This document shows, one piece after another, positions 55,178 to 63,470 of a stretch of DNA of 64,000 nucleotides. Position numbers and translations under genes: made by a program. The stretch is from Streptomyces orinoci. GTDB lineage: Bacteria > Actinomycetota > Actinomycetes > Streptomycetales > Streptomycetaceae. Location of the stretch: NCBI RefSeq assembly GCF_003121295.1, contig NZ_PHNC01000007.1, forward strand, positions 1 to 64,000, read 5' to 3'. The notes below the pieces were generated by a model, which had not been told where the DNA came from, ran no database searches, and worked only from the letters and a program-made list of their open reading frames with translations. Positions within the stretch are counted from its first letter, which is position 1. Every line of letters begins with the position of its first letter.

Positions 55178-56097
55178 TCAGCGAGGGCCGTGGTGGGCCA
55201 GCAGCCGGTGCGGATCCGTTCCCTCGATCATGGTGTGGTCGGTGTGGACCGTGGCGGCGGTCAGCCTGGGCACCGCGTGGACAAGAGCGTGCTCGGCGGC
55301 CACCGCCAGCTCGTGGGCCCGTACCACGGTCAGGTGCGGATCGACGACGATCTCCGCCTCCGCACGCAGCGCGTGACCGATCCACCGCATCCGCACCTGT
55401 CCCACCCCGCGCACACCCTCCACCGCACGCAGCGCGGTCTCGGCGGAATCGACCAGGGCCGGGTCCACGGCATCCATCAGGCGTCGGTAGACCTCCCGGG
55501 CCGCGTCGCGCAGGACCATAAGGATCGCGGCGGTGATCAGCAGACCGACGATGGGGTCGGCCAGGTGCCGGCCGAGCGCAGCACCCCCCGCGCCGGGGAG
55601 GACGGCCAGCGAGGTGAACCCGTCGGTACGGGCATGGAGGCCGTCAGCGACCAGGGCGACGGAGCCGATCTTCCGTCCCGTGCGGATGCGGTAGCGCGCC
55701 ACCCACTCGTTGCCGACGAAGCCGACCACGGCAGCGAGGGCGACGGCCCATAGATGGGTGAGGTCACGCGGGTGCAGCAGCCGGTTGACCGCCTCGTAGG
55801 CCGCCAAGGCGGAGGAGGCGGCGATCGTCACCACGATCGCAATGCCGGCCAGGTCCTCGGCCCGTCCATAGCCGTAGGTGTAGCGGCGAGTGGTCGCCCG
55901 ACGACCGAGGATGAACGCGATGCCCAAAGGCACCGCGGTCAGGGCGTCGGCCCCGTTGTGGATGGTGTCCCCCAGCAGCGCCACCGACCCCGACAGCGCA
56001 ATCGTGCCCACCGGCCGCCGTCATGGTGAGCATGCCCTTGACGGTGACCGTGGTGATCGTGGCCATGGCCGTGCGTAGGAGTGTGGGTCCCTGCCAT
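55178..56097 (-). pseudogene. CDF-type cation efflux transporter, first TM segment deleted
   Basis: C-terminal 277 residues are normal: GSVALLGDTIHNGADALTAV, RRYTYGYGRAEDLAGI, VALVADGLHARTDGFTSLAV (metal-site D/H), DPIVGLLITAAILMVLRDA and cytoplasmic domain VRMRWIGHALRAEAEIVVDP. The His-rich head MAGTHTPTHGHGHDHHGHRQ lies in another frame at 56097-56012, and the expected TM1 between them is missing. So a deletion plus frameshift has inactivated it. Zn/Co/Cd export would be the ancestral role. Confidence 0.75.
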
Positions 56098-56296
56098 GCC
56101 GCCCACCATGGCACGCGAATTCGATTGCAGCCACAACCGTCATACCCGCGCTGACCAGGTGCAACTGCCTCGCAACGGCATTGCCCAAGCGCCGGCGCAC
56201 CACCTCACAGAGCACGCGGCATTGTCCGATGCTCTGACGCCACCCCACCCCGTCTGCCACAGTGAGCGCAGAGGAACGAGAGGTGGTGGCCGCCGA

Positions 56297-57304
56297 ATGG
56301 AAAATGCCTCTTTTCCCGTGCAGCGCAAGGCACTTGGCTGGAGCATGCGAGTCACGGGCTGGATACTGCGCCTGGCGGGCGCTGTCGCCGTTCTGGTCAG
56401 TGTGAGCCGTATGCGGACGGTGGGATCCCGCACCAGCGCGCCCGGTTACCATGGCCCGCCCTGGTATGTGGAAGAGCTCGTGCTGACCGGCACCCTGGCG
56501 GTGGGCCTCGTGCTACTGCTGGCCAGCCTGATCGTGGGCAGACGCGCCCGGGTGCACACGGCGCACATCATCACCTCCGTATCGGGTCTCGCACCGGGTT
56601 CCTATGTGCTCTATCTGCGCCCGTTCACCCAGGATCTGGCAGCGTCCGGTATCGCTCCGGCACCGGAGAACAACAACGCCTTTGTCAACCCCGCGCGGAC
56701 GATCGCGCGTTCGGGGCGCACCTATGAGGAACGGCTGGGGTGGATGTTCCGCAAGTTCGGCCCAATGGTCGCGATCGGCCGGCCTGGCGAGCCCTTGCCC
56801 GGCGGATCCGGTGCGCGCCGGACCTACCTCCCCCTCAACGACTGGAAGGACACCGTAGGGGAGTTGATCGACAACGCCCGGGTGGTCATCCTCGGCGCCG
56901 GACCGGGTCCCGGCACGGTGTGGGAGTACGTGGAGATCATGCGCCGCAGGGACCCCTCCCGGCTGGTGGTGCTGGTCACCGACCGGGAGGAGTACCAGCG
57001 CTTCAAGGCCTCGGCCATCGCCGAGGCCGAGGGCGTGCTGTTTGAACTCAAGCAGAAGTACGGGGACTTCTGGCAGCCCCCGATCCTGCCGGATCTGCCG
57101 GAACCGGCGAACCCGGGGGCATCTCGGGCCTTCTACTTCAAGGCGATGATCTATTTCACGGCGGGCTGGGAGCCCCACCTGGTGCACTTCGACAGATCGG
57201 CGGTCAAGGGCGCCAGGCGCGGGAAAATCGACAAGCACTTCGTGGAACGGCTGCGCCCGGTGATGGCACACCTCAGCCAGGGCACCCGGGCGTCCTCAGC
57301 CTGA
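56297..57304 (+). CDS. 2-TM protein with TIR-like 'YLRPF' domain
   Basis: 335 residues from ATG 56297 (MENASFPVQRKALGWSMRVTG). TM helices near 20-40 (ILRLAGAVAVLVSVSRM) and 65-85 (VLTGTLAVGLVLLLASLIVG). Cytoplasmic part: GSYVLYLRPFTQDLAASGIA, RTYEERLGWMFRKFGPMVAIG, RRTYLPLNDWKDTVGELIDN, ARVVILGAGPGPGTVWEYVE, SRLVVLVTDREEYQRF. The alternating strands and the WEYVEI Glu after a small-residue loop fit a TIR/SLOG-like Rossmann fold, from memory of similar membrane proteins. Its 3' end overlaps the convergent small gene by 9 nt. Confidence 0.75.
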   Translation: MENASFPVQRKALGWSMRVTGWILRLAGAVAVLVSVSRMRTVGSRTSAPGYHGPPWYVEELVLTGTLAVGLVLLLASLIVGRRARVHTAHIITSVSGLAPGSYVLYLRPFTQDLAASGIAPAPENNNAFVNPARTIARSGRTYEERLGWMFRKFGPMVAIGRPGEPLPGGSGARRTYLPLNDWKDTVGELIDNARVVILGAGPGPGTVWEYVEIMRRRDPSRLVVLVTDREEYQRFKASAIAEAEGVLFELKQKYGDFWQPPILPDLPEPANPGASRAFYFKAMIYFTAGWEPHLVHFDRSAVKGARRGKIDKHFVERLRPVMAHLSQGTRASSA

Positions 57305-57601
57305 CCGGCCGGGGCGGGCCCGCTCCCGCGTGGCGGCGTGAATGGCCTGGACATAGGGGAGATCCGCGAGCCGCGTGGACTCGTCCAGGGAATCAAAGGG
57401 AACCAGGGCCGGATGACCGGGGTTTCGGGTTTCCATCCAGGCCGCCCAGGCGTCATGCACATCAACATCCGTGACACCAAGGCCCTTTGCCCGCATCAGG
57501 ACGGCATAGATGAGGAACAGCGCATCCGCGTCCTCCGGCGGCCGGGCCTGCGGGGGCAGATGGGACTGGATCAGTCGGGCGTCATCACACAGGTAACTCA
57601 T
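57296..57601 (-). CDS. small soluble protein of the 2-TM/TIR-like cluster
   Basis: 101 residues from ATG 57601 (MSYLCDDARLIQSHLPPQARP), overlapping the stop of the upstream 2-TM gene (ATGA). Helical: PEDADALFLIYAVLMRAKGLG, VDVHDAWAAWMETRNPGHPA, DESTRLADLPYVQAIHAATR. Mixed charge, no TM. A family of actinobacterial proteins of unknown function as far as I can tell. Translational coupling implies it works with the 2-TM protein. Confidence 0.75.
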   Translation of the reverse strand: MSYLCDDARLIQSHLPPQARPPEDADALFLIYAVLMRAKGLGVTDVDVHDAWAAWMETRNPGHPALVPFDSLDESTRLADLPYVQAIHAATRERARPGRSG

Positions 57602-58137
57602 GTCAGCAGCCTGCCCAGGCACAACAGCCCATGCAAGAAAGCGAAGACCCAGGGGATCATTCGCTCGCTGAAACCGAGCTCGGCGTAGCGGCTGCGCCAG
57701 GAGGCCATGGGTCTCCGGGTCAGATGGCCCCACTCATCGGTGAAGACCTTAACCGGAAGCCGTGTCTCGATGGAGTTGATGACCTCGAACTTCGCCCGGT
57801 TGAGATCCCGGTAGCTGCGTAGCTGGAGCCACCAGGTCATCGAGATCGCCACGCCCGCCAGGGCGATCACCGGTGCGGTCCACAGTGGTTGCTGCCGGAG
57901 ATTGAGGAGATTGATGCCGATGGTGCCGACAAAGGCCGTCTGGATGGAGAGGAAGAAGGCATTGGCCAGGCCCCGTCGTGCGGAGACCCGGTCGGCCATT
58001 TCCACGGCGAGCTTGTAGAGCTCCAGGACCGTTGAGGAGACGGGGGCCTCGTCGGCCGAGGTGGGCGGTGGCGGTGGCGATGGCGGTAACGGTGGCGATG
58101 GCGGTGCGCTGCGCGGATCGGGCATCACAGTCATCAT
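57598..58137 (-). CDS. 2-TM membrane protein (ADRxSxRR family)
   Basis: 179 residues, ATG 58137 (MMTVMPDPRSAPPSPPLPP). Pro-rich head of about 30 residues, then LELYKLAVEMADRVSARRGL, ANAFFLSIQTAFVGTIGINL (TM1), PVIALAGVAISMTWWLQLRS (TM2), YRDLNRAKFEVINSIETRLP, and a C-terminal amphipathic/hydrophobic helix IPWVFAFLHGLLCLGRLL. The same arrangement occurs in small bacterial 2-TM proteins that I associate with TIR- or nucleotide-signalling neighbours. First gene of a two-gene operon. Confidence 0.75.
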   Translation of the reverse strand: MMTVMPDPRSAPPSPPLPPSPPPPPTSADEAPVSSTVLELYKLAVEMADRVSARRGLANAFFLSIQTAFVGTIGINLLNLRQQPLWTAPVIALAGVAISMTWWLQLRSYRDLNRAKFEVINSIETRLPVKVFTDEWGHLTRRPMASWRSRYAELGFSERMIPWVFAFLHGLLCLGRLLT

Positions 58138-58180
58138 GATGACGTCCGGGACGCCTGGGCATGGCCCGCTTCACGGAAAA

Positions 58181-58222
58181 CGGGCGGCGGCGCCCGGCCG
58201 GGTGGCCGGGCGCCGCCGCCCG
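58181..58222 (-). terminator. intrinsic terminator of SLT gene
   Basis: 19-bp perfect arms around GGGT (58200-58203), 16 nt after the SLT stop, followed on the minus strand by CGTTTTCC, giving a short U-tract. Confidence 0.85.
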
Positions 58223-58237
58223 TCGGAACACTCCGTC

Positions 58238-58954
58238 TTAGTAAGCGGAGTTGACGTTGTCCATGGAGCCATAGGTCTTGGCCGCGTAGTTGCAGGACGC
58301 CACGATGTTGGCCACCGGGTCCCAGATGTTCCACGAGGTGCCGTCCACGTGGAAGGCCTTGAAGGTGGGGTCGATGATCTGCAGCAGACCCTTGGACGGG
58401 ATACCGGCCTGGGCGTTGACGTCCCAGTCGTTGATCGACTGGGGGTTGCCGCTCGACTCACGCATGATGTTGCGCTTGATGCCGTCGTAGGAGCCGGGGA
58501 TGCCCTTGGCGTGCATGATGTCCAGCGCCTGGCTGATCCAGCCGTCCAGGTTGTCGGCGTACGCCTTGGGGGCCGGAGCGGCCGGGGCAGCCGGGGCGGC
58601 GATGGGCTTGCGGGCCTCGGAGCGGCCGGCGGCGGCCTTGGCGGCGTGCGCCTTCTCGGCGGCCTTGGCCTTCTCGGCGGCCTTGGCGTCGGCCTGCTTC
58701 TTGGCGGCGGTGGCCTTGACCGTGGCGGCCTGGGCCTTGGCCTGGGCGGCGGCGGTGTCCGACAGCTGGGTCAGCTCGGTCTGGCCCGCACCGGAGAAGG
58801 TCTGCGCATTCCACGCGACCGGCTTGACCGAGGAGGACTCGGCGGCCGAAGCGGTGCCCGCCACGCCCAGGGCGAGGGCGGCGGCACCAGCGGTGGCGAT
58901 ACCGGCGGCGGCGAACTTGTGGGCCTTGGTCAGGTGGGTATAGCCAGAACGCAT
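58238..58954 (-). CDS. secreted lytic transglycosylase (SLT domain)
   Basis: 238 residues, ATG 58954. Signal peptide FAAAGIATAGAAALALGVAG with ASA-AE cleavage near 38. Ala/Lys-rich coiled linker (TVKATAAKKQADAKAAEKAK), Pro/Ala stretch, then C-terminal SLT fold: DNLDGWISQALDIMHAKGIPG, NIMRESSGNPQSINDWDVNAQ with catalytic Glu in MRESSGNP, AGIPSKGLLQIIDPTFKAFH, WDPVANIVASCNYAAKTYGS. Cleaves peptidoglycan glycan strands. Own promoter and terminator visible. Confidence 0.92.
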   Translation of the reverse strand: MRSGYTHLTKAHKFAAAGIATAGAAALALGVAGTASAAESSSVKPVAWNAQTFSGAGQTELTQLSDTAAAQAKAQAATVKATAAKKQADAKAAEKAKAAEKAHAAKAAAGRSEARKPIAAPAAPAAPAPKAYADNLDGWISQALDIMHAKGIPGSYDGIKRNIMRESSGNPQSINDWDVNAQAGIPSKGLLQIIDPTFKAFHVDGTSWNIWDPVANIVASCNYAAKTYGSMDNVNSAY

Positions 58955-59056
58955 AAGTGAGCTGAACCTTCCAGTGGGGGGAATCTGCCGCAGCGGCCCT
59001 CATCGGCGCGAAAGAAGCGCCGCGTCTCGATCCGACGGCGCCCTGCGACCCGACCA

Positions 59057-59085
59057 GTCTTAGCGACGCAAAAACCCCCTGGCAA
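59057..59085 (-). promoter_or_regulatory. vegetative promoter of SLT gene (predicted)
   Basis: On the minus strand TTGCCA (59085-59080), 17-nt spacer, TAAGAC (59062-59057). Leaves a leader of about 95 nt. The rest of 58955-59322, between this gene and dhaL, shows no gene; no c-di-AMP riboswitch consensus is recognisable in the leader. Confidence 0.6.
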
Positions 59086-59322
59086 AGGGTGTGACCTACG
59101 AAAGAACCCCATGCAGAGGGCACACCGCTTCCGCCAATTGGCCATCCCAGGCGTTCGGTTATCACGAAAGAGGCTCGTAAGTGACGTGGGTCTCATGGGC
59201 GGGCTCACACTCCACACCCCCCGATCTCACCCACCGCCCAACAACCGCTACACAGGCGGAACGGCCGGGTCGTCCACTAGCGTTCGTATTTCCAGCCGCC
59301 GCTCCCGAGGAGCCCGCCAGCG

Positions 59323-60402
59323 ATGACTGCCCCGCTCGACCTGGACTTCTTCCGCCGCTTCCTGGACCGCGCCACCCGCGTGATCGTCATCCAGGCCCCG
59401 TATCTGACCGATCTGGACGCCGCCATCGGCGACGCCGACCATGGCGCCAATCTCAAGCGCGGCTTCACCTCCGCGTCCGGGCTGACGGCCGACACGCCGG
59501 GGGCCCTGCTCACCGCCGTGGGGGCGCAGCTGACCAACACGGTGGGCGGGGCCTCCGGCCCGCTCTTCGGCACGGTGCTGCGCCGGATGGGCAAGGTGCT
59601 CGGCGAGGAACCCGTGGTGGAACCGGCCGCGCTGGGCAAGGCCCTGGCCGCGGCGGTGGCGAGCGTACGGCGGCTGGGGGACTCGGCGCCGGGCGACAAG
59701 ACCATGGTGGACGCGCTCCAGCCCGCGTCCGATGCCTATACCGCCGCCGTCCAGGACGGGCAGGAGGTGACGGCCGCGCTGGACGCGGCGGCCCGGGCGG
59801 CCCGGGACGGCGCTCAGGCCACGGTCCCGCTGCGTGCCCGGCGGGGCCGGGCCAGCTATCTGGGCGAGCGGAGCACCGGTCATCTGGATCCGGGGGCCGC
59901 CTCCTCGGCGATGCTGGTCACGGCGCTGTACGAGGCCACCGACCCGGAGCTGTGCGCGGTGGACCCGGAGCCGCTGGCGGTGGCCAAGGAGGAGCGGCCC
60001 CAGGAGCCGGGGCGGGTCGGTCTGGTGCTGGTCTCGCACAGCCGGGAGGTGGCCACGGCCACCGCCGCCCTGGCCAAGGCCCTGGTGGGCACGGGTGACC
60101 CGGCGCCGGTCGCCCCCGCCGGGGGCCTTCCGGACGGCAAGATCGGCACCAGCGCGGAGCTGGTCCGCAAGGCGGTCCGGGCGGCCGACCAGGGGGCCGG
60201 GGTGGTGGTCGTCTGCGATATGGGCAGCGCGGTGCTGACCGTCCGGGAACTGCTGCCGGAGCTGGGCGGGACCCGGATCGCGGACACCCCCTTTGTGGAG
60301 GGCGCCGTGGCGGCTGCGGTCACCGCCTCGGCGGGCGGCGACCTGGCCGCGGTGCTGGCCGCGGCCGAGGACGCCCGTACCTACCGCAAGCTCAGCGGCT
60401 GA
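59323..60402 (+). CDS. DhaL-DhaM fusion (dihydroxyacetone kinase components)
   Basis: 359 residues, ATG 59323. N-terminal DhaL (1-205): [20 protein letters not shown] with ADP/Mg Asp residues, [58 protein letters not shown]-terminal DhaM EIIA-mannose-like domain from about 230: [20 protein letters not shown] (phospho-His), [54 protein letters not shown]. DhaM receives phosphate from HPr and passes it to DhaL-ADP. DhaK is not in the window. 3' end overlaps the PIG-L gene by 11 nt. Confidence 0.9.
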   Translation: MTAPLDLDFFRRFLDRATRVIVIQAPYLTDLDAAIGDADHGANLKRGFTSASGLTADTPGALLTAVGAQLTNTVGGASGPLFGTVLRRMGKVLGEEPVVEPAALGKALAAAVASVRRLGDSAPGDKTMVDALQPASDAYTAAVQDGQEVTAALDAAARAARDGAQATVPLRARRGRASYLGERSTGHLDPGAASSAMLVTALYEATDPELCAVDPEPLAVAKEERPQEPGRVGLVLVSHSREVATATAALAKALVGTGDPAPVAPAGGLPDGKIGTSAELVRKAVRAADQGAGVVVVCDMGSAVLTVRELLPELGGTRIADTPFVEGAVAAAVTASAGGDLAAVLAAAEDARTYRKLSG

Positions 60403-61126
60403 ACAGTTCAAAGGCGACGCCCGGCCGCCCGCCGAAGCGCTCGGCGACGGCGGCCATATTGCCCTCCAGGAAGGAGCGGGCATAGCGCTCCGGGTCCTCC
60501 TGGGTCAGCGCCTCGATATAGGTGCGATGGCACAGCAGTGAGGCCACTCCCCGGTCCAGTCCGGCCCGCGCGTCCACCGCATGGGTGGGCCGGGGCGAGC
60601 CCGCCACGGCCACATAACGCACCCCGTTCCAGGGCAGCAGCCCCTGGTCCGCGAGCTCGGGGAAGATCCAGCGGTTGCCGGCGTCGGCCACCGCGTCCAG
60701 GGTGGCCCGGCCGACCGCCCGGTGATCGGGGGTGTTCCAGGCGACACCGCCCCAGGTGTCATGGTGATTGAGGGTGATGACCAGCTCGGGCCGGTGCCGG
60801 CGGATGGCGGCCGCGAAGTCCCGGCGCAGCGCGGTGCCGTATTCGATGACACCGTCGGAGTGGTCGAGGAACTCCACCGCCGCCACCCCGACCGCCGCGG
60901 CGCTCTCCCGCTGTTCGCGTTCGCGCAGTGGTCCGGCCTCGGCGGGCGGGAGAGTGTCGATGCCCGCCTCGCCCCGGGTGGCCAGCAGATAGGCGCACTG
61001 GCGTTCGTCGTCCAGCCAGGTGGCGATGGCGGCCGCGGCCCCGTACTCCAGGTCGTCGGGGTGGGCGACGATCGCCAGGGCGCGGCGCCAGTCGGTGGGC
61101 ATCTCCAGGAGTTGCTGCTCGGCCAT
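60392..61126 (-). CDS. PIG-L family deacetylase (MshB/BshB-like)
   Basis: 244 residues, ATG 61126 with AGGAG upstream. Zn-dependent de-N-acetylase: [20 protein letters not shown] (AHPDD near 21-25), [59 protein letters not shown] (in parts; H-x-H metal ligands). May act on a mycothiol precursor or a xenobiotic conjugate; the canonical mshB is a paralogue of this family. 3' end overlaps dhaLM. Confidence 0.88.
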   Translation of the reverse strand: MAEQQLLEMPTDWRRALAIVAHPDDLEYGAAAAIATWLDDERQCAYLLATRGEAGIDTLPPAEAGPLREREQRESAAAVGVAAVEFLDHSDGVIEYGTALRRDFAAAIRRHRPELVITLNHHDTWGGVAWNTPDHRAVGRATLDAVADAGNRWIFPELADQGLLPWNGVRYVAVAGSPRPTHAVDARAGLDRGVASLLCHRTYIEALTQEDPERYARSFLEGNMAAVAERFGGRPGVAFELFSR

Positions 61127-61343
61127 GCGGTTGTTCTCCTCGGCAGATCATCGAGGGCGCCTCGGCGGGTCCTCGGCGGATTCTCGGGGCGGACGGTCGG
61201 GTGGACGGGTCAATCGGCGAACGGGCCTTTCCCGGGATCATCGCACCGGGCGGGAACCCGGGGCCGTTCGCGGCCGACTACCTGTTCCGGATCCGTCATC
61301 TCGGGTCCGGTGTCCGGTGGAACGAATTCCTGGAGTGTTTCTG

Positions 61344-62411
61344 ATGCGCCCTCGTGCGTGGTGCGGTGTGCTGGCCGCGGTTGCTCTGTCGGCGACGGCT
61401 TGCGGCGGTGGCAGCGAGGAAGGTACGGCCGCCAGGACCGCCGAGGGGGGTGCCCGGGGCGGTGGGTTCCCGGTGACCGTGACCGACTGCATGGGGGCCA
61501 GGACCACCTTTGACTCGGCGCCCAAGAAGATCGTCACCAGCAATGCCTCCGCCCTGGAGCTGCTGCTGTGGCTGGGCGCGGGCGACCGGGTGGCCGGTAC
61601 CGGCTTCCCGCCCGGAAAGGGCGCGCTGCCAGGGCAGTTGGCGGACCGCGGCGCCAAGGTGCCGGTGCTGGGCCGGACGGTGATCCCCAAGGAGAAGCTG
61701 CTGGCCTCCGGGGCCGATCTCTATATCGACTCCTTCTCCTCGATGAAGAACATGGGCGGGGCGGGCGATGCCCCGACCCCCGAGGAGTTCAAGGCCGCGG
61801 GCATCAAGCATGTCTTCCTCAAGTCCACCGCCTGCGCCGCGAAGGCGGACAAGTCGCCGCGTACCGATCTGTCCGGGGTGGAGGCCGATATCGAGCAGCT
61901 TGGCAAGGTGACCGGCACCTCCGCCCGGGCCGCCGAACTGGTGGGAGGGATGCGGCAGAAGACGGAGGCGGTGCGCACCGCGCTGAAGTCCGTGCCGGAG
62001 GACAAGCGGCCCGGCTACTTTCTCTTCGACTATGACGCGGGCACCAAGCAGCCAATGGCGGTGTGCAACCGGCAGGTGGCCAACGCGGTGATCACCGAGG
62101 GCGGCGGCCGCAATGTCTTCGCCGACTGCGCGGGCGACTTCAAGCCGGTCGGCTGGGAGGACGTGGTGGCCAAGGACCCGGACTGGATCCAGCTGGCGGT
62201 CCGCAACCGGGGCAGCGAGGAGGCCAACCGCAAGGCGTTCGACGAGGCCGCCGGTTTCCTGAGGTCGTTTCCGGCCACCAAGGACCTCAAGGCGGTCAAG
62301 GAGGGGCACTTCCTGCGCATCAACTCCGAGCTCACCACCATCGGCGGGGTACGCAGCGCGGACACCGTCCGCGAGATCGCGCACACCCTGCACCCGGATC
62401 TGGTGAAGTAA
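61344..62411 (+). CDS. ABC transporter substrate-binding lipoprotein (iron-siderophore/cobalamin type)
   Basis: 355 residues, ATG 61344. Lipobox LSATAC with Cys20, then a Gly/Glu-rich linker. Class III binding-protein fold: VTVTDCMGARTTFDSAPKKIV, ALELLLWLGAGDRVAGTGFP, LASGADLYIDSFSSMKNMGG, a backbone helix linking lobes, WEDVVAKDPDWIQLAVRN, ITEGGGRNVFADCAGDFKPVG. First gene of a three-gene import operon; TAA is directly followed by the permease GTG. No cobalamin riboswitch seen in 61127-61343, so siderophore or another corrinoid-like ligand cannot be told apart. Confidence 0.9.
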   Translation: MRPRAWCGVLAAVALSATACGGGSEEGTAARTAEGGARGGGFPVTVTDCMGARTTFDSAPKKIVTSNASALELLLWLGAGDRVAGTGFPPGKGALPGQLADRGAKVPVLGRTVIPKEKLLASGADLYIDSFSSMKNMGGAGDAPTPEEFKAAGIKHVFLKSTACAAKADKSPRTDLSGVEADIEQLGKVTGTSARAAELVGGMRQKTEAVRTALKSVPEDKRPGYFLFDYDAGTKQPMAVCNRQVANAVITEGGGRNVFADCAGDFKPVGWEDVVAKDPDWIQLAVRNRGSEEANRKAFDEAAGFLRSFPATKDLKAVKEGHFLRINSELTTIGGVRSADTVREIAHTLHPDLVK

Positions 62412-63470
62412 GTGGCCGCGCCGGCCCGGGAGTTGCCGGAGCGGCGGCGGGCACCGCGCACCGGTGTGGTGGCGGCCGCACTGGCCGCCGCCCTGCTGTG
62501 CGCACTGGTCGCCTCGGTGTGCCTGGGCTCCACCCAGGTGCCGCCGGGCCGGGTGTGGTCGGCGGTGGTACGCGGGGTGAGCGGCCAGGCCCCGGTGCCG
62601 GGCACCCAGGATCTGATCGTCTGGCGGCTGCGGGTGCCAAGGGCACTGCTGGCGGCCGTGGTTGGCGCGGGTCTGGGACTGGTCGGTACGGCCGTTCAGG
62701 CGCTGGTCCGCAATCCGCTGGCCGACCCCTATCTGCTGGGGATCTCCAGTGGTGCCTCGCTGGGCGCGGTCTCGGCGATTGTGCTGGGCGCGGGGGCGGG
62801 CGGCGTGCTGGGGCTGGGGCTGTCCTCGGCGGCCTTCGCCGGGGCGCTGGCCTCCTTCACCCTGGTGTGGGCGGTGGCCCGGCGCGGCGGGGGCTTCTCC
62901 CCGCTGCGGCTGGTGCTGGCGGGTGTGGGCATTGGGCAGTTCCTCTCCGGCTTCACCCACTATCTGGTGCTCCAAGCCGGGGACGACCAGCAGACCCATG
63001 GGGTGCTGTTCTGGCTGATGGGCTCGCTGGGCGGGGCCCAGTGGTCCACCCTGGCCGCGCCCTCCCTGGCCGTACTGCTGGGCCTGGCACTGCTGACGGC
63101 CCGGGCCCGGGCGCTCAACGCGCTGCTGATGGGCGATGAGACGGCGGCCGGGCTGGGCGTGGATGTGGCCCGGCTGCGCCGTGAACTCTTCGTTGTCACC
63201 AGTGTATTGACCGGGGTGCTGGTGTCGGCCTCCGGCGCCATTGGCTTTGTGGGCCTGATGGTGCCGCATGTCTGCCGGATGGTGGTGGGCGGCGACCACC
63301 GTCGGCTGCTGCCCGTCTCGGCTCTGTTCGGGGCGGTGCTGCTGGTGGTGGTGGACCTTCTGGCGCGTACCGCGCTGCCCGAACAGGAGCTGCCGGTGGG
63401 GGTGGTGACCGCGCTGATCGGCGCGCCCACCCTGCTGTTTCTGCTGGACCGACGGCTGGAGCGGGCATGA
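62412..63470 (+). CDS. FecCD-type ABC permease
   Basis: 352 residues, GTG 62412. About ten TM helices. Family signatures: LIVWRLRVPRALLAAVVGAGLG, VQALVRNPLADPYLLGISSG, ASLGAVSAIVLGAGAGG, GDETAAGLGVDVARLRREL (coupling-helix region) and GAIGFVGLMVPHVCRMVVGG, DHRRLLPVSALFGAVLLVVV, ELPVGVVTALIGAPTLLFLL. Works as a dimer with the ATPase that follows (ATGA overlap). Confidence 0.93.
   Translation: MAAPARELPERRRAPRTGVVAAALAAALLCALVASVCLGSTQVPPGRVWSAVVRGVSGQAPVPGTQDLIVWRLRVPRALLAAVVGAGLGLVGTAVQALVRNPLADPYLLGISSGASLGAVSAIVLGAGAGGVLGLGLSSAAFAGALASFTLVWAVARRGGGFSPLRLVLAGVGIGQFLSGFTHYLVLQAGDDQQTHGVLFWLMGSLGGAQWSTLAAPSLAVLLGLALLTARARALNALLMGDETAAGLGVDVARLRRELFVVTSVLTGVLVSASGAIGFVGLMVPHVCRMVVGGDHRRLLPVSALFGAVLLVVVDLLARTALPEQELPVGVVTALIGAPTLLFLLDRRLERA

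Noticed and set aside
58955..59180. Possible c-di-AMP (ydaO) riboswitch before the SLT gene
   Set aside because: Cell-wall hydrolase genes in Streptomyces often have one, but the predicted leader is only about 95 nt and lacks a recognisable GGGGAACC/GGGGTGAATCC core.
61127..61343. Possible cobalamin riboswitch before the import operon
   Set aside because: No B12-box-like GCCACTG element or matching long leader found on the plus strand.
61296..63299. 667-residue minus-strand frame across the ABC transporter
   Set aside because: Gln/His/Arg-rich mirror frame; the plus strand encodes a complete binding protein and permease.
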